Shown in pieces: positions 1 through 9,536 of a stretch of 64,000 nt of DNA (position 1 is the stretch's first letter; each line of letters opens with the position of its first letter). The translations under genes and the position numbers were made by a program. Below the pieces are notes generated by a model. That model made no database searches. It was not told the origin of the DNA and saw only the letters and a program-made list of their open reading frames with translations. Location: the NCBI GenBank assembly GCA_944739405.2, contig OX123187.2, positions 36,808,394-36,872,393 of the forward strand, read 5' to 3'. This DNA is from Euclidia mi. Lineage: Eukaryota; Arthropoda; Insecta; Lepidoptera; Erebidae.

Positions 1-458
1 GTGTTATCCGGTTTACGGAGAGTACCTGATGCAACCGTTGGTTGCCGAGCCAGTAATTTCCTTACCCGGTTTGCTTCTTGGCAAGATTCAATGCTCCCAC
101 AGAATTTCCTCCATCCCATGGTACGTCTGAATCTGAGGCATTTCTTGTAGCTTGATTTGGCCGCTTTATAAGCGTTCCAATCTTCGTCTGCGCTTGTGTT
201 CATTACCCTGTTTAAAGCCCTTCTTACCTTCATGCGCTTGCGTTCAAGCTCAGCGCCCCACCAGGATTGTTTGCCTATTGTTGAGGGTAGAGTGGTTTCT
301 GGGCAGGCTGCGTGGTAGCTGTCTAGCATCGACTGCGTCAGTGTACATACCTGCTCGTCAATCTGTTCATTGTCACCCAGTACCGTCGGCGTAGCAGTAA
401 GGGTAAGTTTCTCTGTAAGTAATTGAACATACTTTGACACATTAATGTCGGCGGTAAG
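1..458 (-). pseudogene. LINE ORF2 fragment (linker between endonuclease and RT), runs off left edge
   Basis: Read on the minus strand from 458 down to 1 there is one uninterrupted frame of about 152 codons, with no obvious initiating methionine at its start and open at the window edge. It contains the signature of the region between the endonuclease and RT domains of jockey/R1-group LINEs: a WWGAELERKR motif (the WW-x-E-L segment), then a basic stretch including NAYKAAKSSYKKCLRFRR, then GWRKFCGSIES and a GTLRKPD motif just before the edge. The frame is closed upstream by a TAA at 459-461, so the copy is cut off there. The RT domain would lie outside the window. The family call comes from remembered motifs; the exact clade is uncertain. 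Confidence 0.75.
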
Positions 459-1575
459 TTACGGCCAAAAAACTGAGTAGCGTATGAATACTGTAAAGTA
501 CTCGTATATCGTATCTACAAACGGTGGAGATCTATGTACTATTAGACTTTGAATTCGAATAACTCGTCTCACAAAGGACAGTCACTCTAATAAAAGAATT
601 GGATTTTGCATGGATCATTCAAATTCGGTCTATTTTTAAGAATTTTCAGTATAGATTTGATTGTTGGTTTAAATATGGGCCCAGCTTTACTGGCACCATT
701 TGCGATTATTTTTATGGGCTGACGTCGTACTGAAGTTGCAAATCCTAATTGAATTTTTAACTCTGATTATATTTGTAGAAACAAATTTAAATCTACTTAC
801 TACTTTGTAAGTTCTTTTGAATAATCAATCGTAAACATCGAATTTATTATTGTCTTAATATCCGTCTCTGAAATTTATCGGAAGTATCGCAAACTTTGAC
901 AATCATCTCGGTTGGCCCAAATCGCTAGCAGGAAGTACGTCAGCAATAAAAAATAAATTGGAGTATACATAGGTACTTAATCAAGCTTGCTTTATTGTGG
1001 CAAAGGCAATGAATTAAACCACAATTTTAAATTACTTCGAGCTTCAGAGAATTACTTTGTGTATTTTAAGGCATTAATAACGAATCTTCATAGTCAGATT
1101 TCTCACATTTCATCCTTACACTCTGAAACTCAAATATGAAGTACCTCGAAAAATAAAAATCTGTTGACGCCATGCGGTATTTTATAATTATATTAAGTTA
1201 TTTAATTGCGAGAAGTTGTTAAAAATCTTCGTTTTACGGGTACTGTCCAATAAATTTTTATTTTTCGAAATATTCAATTGAACCTCAAAGGAATTAAATA
1301 CTGTTTACGACAAAGCTTATTTGTGTCTACAGAGGAATAAAGTAAATATTTTTTTTTATGTTTTTAGAGAAACAATACGATGTTTAGTGAAACGACAAAT
1401 GAGATAAGGTTGGTATTTTAGTCGCATCATTGATTTAGGGATGGGGGCTTAATGGATATATTGCTTCAATAACATTCAATTATTTTTAGTGAGACTTAGA
1501 TGGAGGTTATTTTGGCGTAAAGACAACATGTATCGGTTACGTTTGTAAGACTTGAGATGGGGTCTCAGGTAGGAT
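459..1575. other. AT-rich spacer, nothing recognised
   Basis: No ORF of coding character, RNA gene or clear repeat boundary was seen here. The base composition is typical of the AT-rich background of the window. Confidence 0.5.
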
Positions 1576-2469
1576 TGTCGGGGTTCGATGAAAACACTGT
1601 TAGACTGAACAGGTTTTTATTATGCCTCACTACCGCTTACATACAGTATGACCGAACTAGGCACTAAGCACTGGCCTGAAAGCTGGAATGTAGACTCCTG
1701 CTGTTCTCCGACGCTCGCAGGGTAGTTGCTCGTAGGGTCGCCGGTGAGCTGGCCAGGTGCACGTTGTGTAGGCAGCTCGGTGGTCGAGGTGCAGGCTGAG
1801 CGGAGGCTCAGGCGGTGCAGCCGATGTGGGTCGAGCGGTAATGCTCGGGCGTAAGCTGGTGCAGTCAGGCACCAGTGGCCTGGCTGTGGAAGCTCGTAGG
1901 CAGGAGCGGATGCTTGGGCGGCGGCTAGTAGCGGCACGGCGCCAGCAGCTCGTAGCTTGTAGCCCGTAGGTAGAAGACAGGTGCGGACCCGTAGGGAGAA
2001 TCGTGGCCCGTAGGGAGAACGTCAGGTGCAGACCGTAGCGGTGTAGACAGCCCGTAGGGAGTACTGGAAACAGCACAGAGAATACACAACAACCGGTCAG
2101 GAACAGGCTGTTCCTAGATCGGTTGTTATGCTTAGGAGACACAGATACTACAGACAGAACATATAGGCACACAGACAGCTAGAATATGCATACCCCCAGC
2201 GGGACAGTAGATAGGGAAGTAGAAGACAGAATAATAAGACAGAAAGAAAAAATAAGGAGGTCCCGGGTTCGAATACTGGACCGGGCAAAAGTGTTGAGTA
2301 TTGAGTTTTTTCAATTCTGAGTAGCAGCACGGAGTCTGTTTATGTGCCAGCGTTGCGTCGCGTCGTGTAGGGAAAGTGACCGATTTAGATCGCGCACCCA
2401 TCTTATATAGTCATAGACCAATGAGTCACAGACTGCCTGTGGCTCTGTCTATGACCATATAAAGTAACA
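1576..2469 (-). mobile_element. Candidate solo LTR, minus strand
   Basis: Read on the minus strand the segment starts with TGTTACTTTA (2469) and ends with CCCCGACA (1576), so it has TG...CA ends. It has a TATA-like TATATAAG about 60 bp after its start (around 2402-2409) and an AATAAA signal at 1616-1621 close to its end, as expected of an LTR of roughly 0.9 kb. It is much more GC-rich than its surroundings and holds four copies of a CCCGTAGG(G/T)AG motif between 1960 and 2065. Against the call, no matching 4-6 bp target-site duplication was found, no internal retroviral-type coding region adjoins it, and a SINE-like segment interrupts it at 2260-2345. The two overlapping ORFs inside look like by-products of high GC. 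Confidence 0.35.
2260..2345 (+). repeat. tRNA-derived SINE fragment (B box plus body)
   Basis: The segment opens with GGTCCCGGGTTCGAATAC, a pol III B-box context, and continues with CTGAGTAGCAGCACGGAGTCTG. The same block (CTCAGTAGCAGCTC, GAGTCTGG) occurs in the fuller SINE copies at 22073 and 40427. The A box and the 3' tail are missing, so this is an internal fragment. Confidence 0.6.
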
Positions 2470-3340
2470 ATTCCAACGAAGCGCTCTTCGAACTAAGCTC
2501 GCGTTAAGCGCCTGCGAGATATTATAACGCAATACGATGTATTACGTTACAGACTTCATTTAGTATTGTATCTATTAATGGTTGAATGCGCTTTAGGAAC
2601 AATCAAATGACAAAAAGATTTTTAGAATCATTTAACATAGCTAAGTAGTAACAGAAGACATATGCTTGCTCATACTCGTTAATACTGACTACATTATAAG
2701 CCGCTATTGATATTACCAAACGACAAACAATAGTTGATTCTTTTGTTACCTACCAATAAATGTAATGTAGCGAAGCAGATAAAAATAGCACTTCCACGAA
2801 ATAATATTTTCGATCAAGGATTTGTTTAATTCATATTTGTATATCCATCATGTTACCTCAGAATGTATTGTATCGTTTCCGCAAACAAACGTAGAGTAGT
2901 GAGAAGTTTAATTCGATAAGTGCAAAACAGGGCTTGAAACACCCTGTCTGTGTCTGCTCTTTATAGCGGTAAGAAAAAACTTAAACTTCTCTGTCGTGCG
3001 GGAGGCATAACTTCCATCTGGTTCAGTGTAGGAAAGAGATAACTATATATCTGAGATGTGCTGTTGATGCCTAGTTCTGTGGTACACCAACCTTAATGCT
3101 GGGTTTCTTAGACCTCGTGCCGCACTGAACAAATAATAATTCTAACAGTGCGGAATGAAGTTGCGAACACCTTGTACCCCTGCGCACCTCGTACCGCACC
3201 CCACGCTATCTTGACGCGGTTAGTGTTGTGCAACGCATTCGAAGCTGCGCACGCGACGAAGTAATAAAATAATAACTATGAGTGTGTTTGTTTATTGAAT
3301 TAACTAGCGGACCTGGCAAACGGTGTGTTGCTCATCAAAA
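2470..3340. other. Spacer without recognised features
   Basis: AT-rich sequence with a moderately GC-rich patch near 3110-3250. I see no coding frame or repeat I can name. Confidence 0.45.
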
Positions 3341-3450
3341 TTTAACTCTTTTGCCCAACTCTACCCAACTCTTCCCTACTCTAACCAACTTAACCCAACT
3401 CTACTCGACTCTACCTTACTCTTACTCTAATCTACTCAGCTCGACCCTAC
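3341..3450 (+). repeat. Degenerate 10-bp pyrimidine-rich minisatellite
   Basis: About eleven consecutive decamers follow the consensus CTACCCAACT, each ending in ACT in phase (for example between 3351 and 3420). One strand is almost entirely pyrimidine plus A. The repeat period is clear by eye although individual units differ at two to four positions. Confidence 0.8.
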
Positions 3451-3479
3451 TTTTCACTTTCAGAACCCACTACAAACTA

Positions 3480-4878
3480 AGCACATCATCTCGAAAAGGG
3501 ATCAAAGAAGAGGAAATGTGTAGGACGTTATGAAAAACGCCGCACCTTCTTAACAAGTCGTGAGGCTTACAAAAAGTAAATAAAACATTCACAGAATGCA
3601 CTGGTTGCAAAAAATATTATTGTTTGACCTGTTTTAACGAAAAGCATCCATAAGTTTGGGGTATATAAATACAATGCAATAAAATCGATGTTTATTTAAC
3701 AGAAACTTAACCTATGTTAGTAAAAAGCACACATTACAAAATGATCATATTTTAAACAGTTACACTAAATAACACGACAAATTGCCATTTTTCAGTGCGG
3801 TACGGGGTACATCAGATCCCACATTTTATTTTACCCATAGGATCTAAACTAACTAATCTAACCACGGGCGGCGGTTTAGATTTAGGTTAATCAACTCATT
3901 GTTAACAATAATCATGACTAAAGCCGTACACTTTGTCTTATTTGGCGCCAAAAAAAGGATTTTGGTGTCCTACAGGCGGTGGGGTTTAATATGCCTCGTG
4001 CCGCCACAATCTCTGGTATAGGACAAGGTATAAAACGACCCGTAACGCAGTAATGGATAGTATAGAAATAAATCTGTGCCGCTGGGAACGTGTTAAGTTT
4101 ACATTTTGTTGTTTCAAATTCAACACTATTGGTGTGAAAGTTACTTCGCAAATTGCTATTAATTACGAAAGTTATCTGTACCAGTACGTTTAGGCAAAAA
4201 GTTAAGTTACCACACTTGTTTTTGCACCGTGAGTTATTGTGTGACTGATTAAGTGACTTTTATTTTGAATCTTATGATGCTGGACTTAAGGGTTAAAGTT
4301 AAGGTGAGTAACGTGTCCCAAAAGAATTACTGTGAGATAAAAAGTAAAATGTAGTAACGCGAGGCCAAGGAGAGCCATAAAAAGTGGAAATGTAATATCA
4401 TGGAAATGTTACAAAAACACCCGAGAGAGTATAAAAGTGGATACAGATGCAGGTAACATTAAATGTAGATATTTTATTGCTTGGCGTTTCGGCATTTGTA
4501 TATTGCGGGCCGGGCGATAGTGGGCTGATTCATCATCTGTCACTGCGGCAAACCAAAAGGCTTTTTAAATTCAACAGCCAGAAACCAGTAAAAGCGTTAC
4601 ATTTATTTCTTAGGTGTATAAGAAAATTATTCTTTTTTTGCCAGAGGAATCTACAGTCTTCAGATTCTTTCAATTTCTTTCGCTCTTTGTATACATTAAA
4701 TAAGTTCATTTACCGAGGTATTTATGCCTTAAATATCTTAGTTATTTAGCCAGTCTTTGAATTCCTTTCAAGAGATAACCAAAGAAAGAAAAACAGCTAG
4801 ATGAACAAAATAATTGAAATGAAGAAAAGCAAAACCGCTTATTGACCTGCAAACAAAGACATGAGCCATTAACAAGGC
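3480..4878. other. Left flank of the 3.76 kb duplication, nothing recognised
   Basis: A 100-codon frame at 4447-4749 has no recognisable domain and is rich in F, L and K codons as expected of chance ORFs in AT-rich DNA. Nothing else is supported. The sequence ends at 4878 where copy 1 of the tandem duplication begins. Confidence 0.4.
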
Positions 4879-5838
4879 AGCTAATCGTCGACGAGGCCAT
4901 TTGCTCATCCATTTCACAGAAACGCCTCTACAACCTCAAATAATCCACACGTTGATTCCACATATTACACCAGTGCATGTAATACTACAATATACTAGTG
5001 TAAAGCGCTCTAATGCCGATACAAATCGTCAAATAGCGTGCACATACTTGCCCTCCACTCCTAACCAATATTTAAGTTCAGTACGTTGCAGTGTTTCGAT
5101 AGCAGAATGTTGATTGCTTGCCTGAGTCCACCAAAAAGCCAACTAAATAAGCATTGTAACGTAACTGAAAGTGACTTGTTCTAAACTAATATTAATTGAA
5201 GTGAAATTTGCGATGCTTTTGTTCATTTCGAATTAAATTGCTGACTCTAAAGTTTATTGTGTGAGTTTAGAATTTGTTTAAAGCGGTTGTTTAATGGTTC
5301 AATAAACTGACTAAAAAATTTAAAAAAATGAAAGTATTTTAGATGTTTTCGTTGCTAACCGTGTTTGTTTCATAAAATATATATCTCACGGCACATCTAA
5401 CTTTTTTAATGGATCGACGACTAAACATAAACTTTCATGTGGTACATTTATTATTACAATTAATTTCCATTTATGATATTTTTAAAGGGCTACAAGCTGC
5501 ATAAAAGGTAGGTAAGGAATATTAACATTAGTCATTTAGTTAATTATGCACTATTTAAAAATATTGATCATTTAAAATTAAAGGCATATAATATATTGGC
5601 ATATATTGTAAATTTAAAATAAAGCTATAGTTTTTAAAAATGTAACCATTTGTCATATATGTATATCATCTTAATACTTGCAAATTCAGTTCTTCGAAAG
5701 GTAGCGGGTAGAGCGATCGGCTTTTGAGGCACTGGGTATATAAAGGTTCTAAGACAAATGATTGGTATCGCTTCGCTATACTAGACTCCGCGGTGCCTAA
5801 TAAAAATAGGTCCGTAAATGAGGCAACTAATTATGACA

Positions 5839-5872
5839 GCAAAAGCATCTTGATGCTTTTGCGTCTTGACGC
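5839..5872 (+). repeat. Two adjacent hairpins with TT loops
   Basis: GCAAAAGCATC is followed by TT and its exact complement (5839-5862). It runs directly into GCGTC-TT-GACGC (5861-5872). The same pair lies at 14986-15019 in copy 2. They sit about 70 bp upstream of the large nested palindrome. Confidence 0.85.
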
Positions 5873-5940
5873 ATGCGTGAAGAATTGTGTTGTCAGCTTC
5901 TCAACAGTTACCCGAGTAAATGGGAATAGTTATTTGTGCA

Positions 5941-6104
5941 ACAAGAGAGCAAAGTTGTTTTTTGTTTTGAGTGCTGATTTTGAGTCCCGAGCAAGCGAAG
6001 GATTCTATGATTGATTCACGAGCGTAGCGAGTGAATCAAAGTTAGAATCCTGAGCGTAGTGAGGGACTCAACAGCACGAGATGCAAAAAGCTTTGCTCTC
6101 GTGT
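5941..6104 (+). repeat. Nested multi-arm palindrome (copy 1)
   Basis: Five complementary arm pairs are nested in order: ACAAGAGAGCAAAG (5941) with CTTTGCTCTCGTGT (6091), GTGCTG (5971) with CAGCAC (6072), GAGTCCC (5982) with GGGACTC (6063), GGATTCT (6000) with AGAATCC (6044), and TTGATTCAC (6011) with GTGAATCAA (6031). Together they give a cruciform-like stem of about 164 nt. A GAGCGTAGCGAG-like motif occurs three times beside the arms (around 5989, 6020 and 6052). Function unknown; it could be an element terminus, a replication or recombination structure, or an RNA hairpin. Confidence 0.85.
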
Positions 6105-6181
6105 AGCACACATAACTTTTCACCTCAGCAGTGAGAACATATATTACTTAGCAGACATAAAAAATAACAGGAATAAATTGT

Positions 6182-6218
6182 AAACAAAATTCTGCATGAT
6201 TAATGCAGAATTTTGTTT
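6182..6218 (+). repeat. Perfect 16-bp-arm hairpin
   Basis: AAACAAAATTCTGCAT (6182-6197) is followed by a five-base loop and its exact reverse complement (6203-6218). It is repeated in copy 2 at 15329-15365. It lies about 80 bp downstream of the nested palindrome and may belong to the same structured module. Confidence 0.85.
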
Positions 6219-6900
6219 TAACTCTTCTGGTGTTAAAACAGTCATCATCGCTAGTTTCACTCATCTTTTTAGATGAAGTATTTTATATTAAAATAATTTA
6301 ACACGTTACGCTATACGCTATGAACATCAGCGAAATGTTTACTTATACGTAGTATCCTTATAGTCTGTGGTTTACTTTATTCCCGCAATTTTTTTAAATC
6401 GCGTTTTGATACCGCGTCCCTGATGATTATTTTTCAAATGTATCATTGTTGAAATTTCAAATAAAAATGATTTGGTTAAATAACAATTTTAAACTATTAA
6501 TTAGACTTATTTTTATTAAAATCCAATAATATATTAAATATATAAACAATAACATTTAAAAAACAACATAATTTCTTTATATATAAAGATGTTTGTATAT
6601 CTTTAAATTTTAGGGTAAAACGCGCTTCCGAACGTGTTTTCTTTGAGGTCGAATTCCAAAATCGAATTTCGAAGGAGTTTGTTTTTTTTCACTCGCTTTT
6701 TTATATGCATGTGAAAGAGACAGAGCACAGTAAAATTCGAATGTTTCAAATTTATGGCTGAACAATGTCAATTCGTGGCACTGAAGATTGAAAAATTAAA
6801 AAGCTACTTTGCCTCACGCTCGAATCAAAATCGCGTTTTGTTCACTGTTGTCTCGCTGCAAAAGCGGCATGTTTGAGCTGCTGTGGTGAAAAATATTTTA

Positions 6901-6946
6901 TCCTGTGGTCTAGTAGATAAGTCATTGGTCTCAAAATCAGTTAAGA
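6901..6946 (+). repeat. tRNA-like 5' half (A-box only)
   Basis: TGGTCTAGTAGATAAG resembles a tRNA D-arm with a pol III A box, but no B box follows, so it is at most a truncated tRNA or SINE relic. It is duplicated at about 16048-16093. Confidence 0.35.
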
Positions 6947-7711
6947 AAATTCTTAAATATTACAATTCATTAAGAGCATTAATATATTTGTGTATAGTTA
7001 TATTTATCTATGGTATAGGTTAGGCGTAGCGTAAGTTCCTTTATGAGAAAAATGGTTGGTATATTATCCAATGATTAGGCCTTATTTTATTATGATGGTT
7101 TGTTTTATGTAGGTACTTATACTATTTTGCAAATTATTATTAGAAATAACCATAGAGGAAATAAGGTGTTTCCAAAACAATGCTTTCTATTTCTATGCTA
7201 TTAGTCCATATAAATTTAGTTAGACATTATTAATTTAACATGAATAGTCGTGAAAACTACTTTGAATAAAACAATAATCTTACACACTTAATTACACATA
7301 TGATTAGGTAAACCATGTTTCTTGGGAAAGATGTTCAGTTTCTAACAACTAACATTTTCACCTTATTTGTAAAGGTATAAATATAAAATAATGTAGAAAA
7401 AGGTAAAATATATAATAAATATGTTAGATAAAAGAAATAGTAAAATATAAGGAAATACAATAACTATAGATTCACATAATAAAAATCTCAACTGTGGGGA
7501 AGTTGATACTTGTACTAGCAGCAACACTGAATGGCGTTTTCGGTTTTTTGTAATTTTATGTTGATATTTCATAATTATTCTTATTTTACAGATAGTATGT
7601 TATACCAGAGTTCTTCTTATTTCTTGCTGAGTTAATTTTACTCAGGATAAAAGCGCAACTTGGCATTATACAGCGTATTATTTCCGTAATTAATTTGGTG
7701 GATAGGTATAA

Positions 7712-7757
7712 GGCTGTCAGTGTGACAGGCTCAACCATGCCAGCTGGCATGGTTTTT
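7712..7757 (+). repeat. Two consecutive hairpins followed by a T run
   Basis: CTGTCA-GTG-TGACAG is followed by the perfect 20-bp palindrome ACCATGCCAGCTGGCATGGT (7734-7753) and then TTTTT. The layout resembles a transcription terminator of bacterial type or an RNA 3' end, but in an animal genome that reading is only a possibility. It is duplicated at 16859-16904. Confidence 0.6.
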
Positions 7758-9468
7758 TCTGCCTCATTTTACAAGTATGAGGGCTCCGTCTAGTAGAGCA
7801 GAGCGAGACCAATCATTAGTCTATGTAAAGGTTGTATTTGGATGTAGGTACAAATGTCAGCTCGCTTGCACCTACCACATTCAAATCTGTCACCGAATTT
7901 ACTTCAGACTGTTTCTTACCCTATGCTGTTCGCAAAAGTTTGAGCTTTCGATAAGAATGTGCTTGTTGTTTAACATGATATTTGCTGCACATAATTTTCA
8001 ACTACCTCAGGTCGTTTTTGTAATTTAATTACATTGTTCAGGTAATATATTTGCTTGTAATCATATATATGACAAAAATAGGCAAAACTGGATTCTTAAT
8101 GAAGATATCAAACAAAATATTTTCCAGAGTTATAACCTGGCATTCACATCGTATGCATAGTTTCGCATGTGTCTTTTTCCTCAAAACTTCAATCCACCAA
8201 GTATGACCTACAAAATAAGAAAGTATTAGAAGTGAAATCTTCAGTTATTGCGGCCTTATAAGATTGAGTTACAGGGACCTTCGACAAGATGGAATATCTT
8301 CGTTTATATAACATCGATCTGTTATTAACGATTAAAGGACAGAAACTACGATTATGGAACTTTTCAAACATGCATCTTTATTCGAGCATGCGAGTACATA
8401 AATAGCTGCTCTGTATTCCATGTCCGAAGTATTTAACACAGGGCGATCCTGTGTGAAATCCTCAAATTTACAACTTTACTTTACGAATCTAGCACTCACT
8501 AACTAAACCCTAGTGTCGTATTTTTGTATATGTTATGGACCTCAGTGTGATTGCGCGTTTTCTCGCTCACCCTATAGACGCTATACCTGGAAACATTTAT
8601 ACACATTGTAAAATAAAGTCCCCTCGCAGCGTCTGTAGCTAATCGTCGACGAGGCCATTTGCTCATCCATTTCACAGAAACGCCTCTACAACCTCAAATA
8701 ATCCACACGTTGATTCCACATATTACACCAGTGCATGTAATACTACAATATACTAGTGTAAAGCGCTCTAATGCCGATACAAATCGTCAAATAGCGTGCA
8801 CATACTTGCCCTCCACTCCTAACCAATATTTAAGTTCAGTACGTTGCAGTGTTTCGATAGCAGAATGTTGATTGCTTGCCTGAGTCCACCAAAAAGCCAA
8901 CTAAATAAGCATTGTAACGTAACTGAAAGTGACTTGTTCTAAACTAATATTAATTGAAGTGAAATTTGCGATGCTTTTGTTCATTTCGAATTAAATTGCT
9001 GACTCTAAAGTTTATTGTGTGAGTTTAGAATTTGTTTAAAGCGGTTGTTTAATGGTTCAATAAACTGACTAAAAAATTTAAAAAAATGAAAGTATTTTAG
9101 ATGTTTTCGTTGCTAACCGTGTTTGTTTCATAAAATATATATCTCACGGCACATCTCACTTTTTTAATGGATCGACGACTAAACATAAACTTTCATGTGG
9201 TACATTTATTATTACAATTAATTTCCATTTATGACATTTTTAAAGGGCTACAAGCTGCATAAAAGGTAGGTAAGGAATATTAACATTAGTCATTTAGTTA
9301 ATTATGCACCATTTAAAAATATTGATCATTTAAAATTAAAGGCATATAATATATTGGCATATATTGTAAATTTAAAATAAAGCTATAGTTTTTAAAAATG
9401 TAACCATTTGTCATATATGTATATCATCTTTTTTTTTTTTTTTTTTTTTTTATTTATTTAAAGAGGCT

Positions 9469-9485
9469 TGATCACTCAGTGATCA
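9469..9485 (-). other. 3' UTR stem-loop of the LINE
   Basis: TGATCACTCAGTGATCA is a perfect palindrome about 20 bp upstream of the poly(A) tail. Several LINE reverse transcriptases recognise a hairpin at the RNA 3' end, so this may be the template-recognition structure; that role is inferred from position only. Confidence 0.55.
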
Positions 9486-9536
9486 TGTCGCCTCCATAAG
9501 AGATTACAAGTTATTAAAATATACACATATTACAAA

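Larger units (their letters stand above)
4879..8637 (+). repeat. Copy 1 of a 3,758-bp tandem duplication
   Basis: Positions 4879-5672 match 8637-9430 at an offset of 3,758, and 5673-8637 match 14820-17784 at an offset of 9,147. I noticed only about five substitutions (for example at 5398, 5476, 5550, 6143 and 7793). The unit opens with AGCTAATCGTCGACGAGG and ends with CCCTCGCAGCGTCTGTA. It contains several short frames repeated identically in both copies; none resembles a known protein. The left flank (AAGGCAG) and right flank (TGTAGACTC) share only about one base with the internal junction, so the duplication was probably joined without extended homology. Confidence 0.95.

Noticed and set aside
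1620..2401. Minus-strand frames of 60-171 codons as a host gene
   Set aside because: They overlap one another, have no known domain, and lie in a GC-rich repeat-like block that includes a SINE fragment.
4901..8371. Small frames repeated in both copies of the 3.76-kb unit as conserved genes
   Set aside because: Their identity reflects the recent duplication of all the DNA, not selection; none has a recognisable domain.
4879..8637. The 3.76-kb unit as a Helitron or other tandem transposon
   Set aside because: No TC...CTRR or TIR ends fit, and the right border cuts through an older dispersed repeat that continues in the flank.
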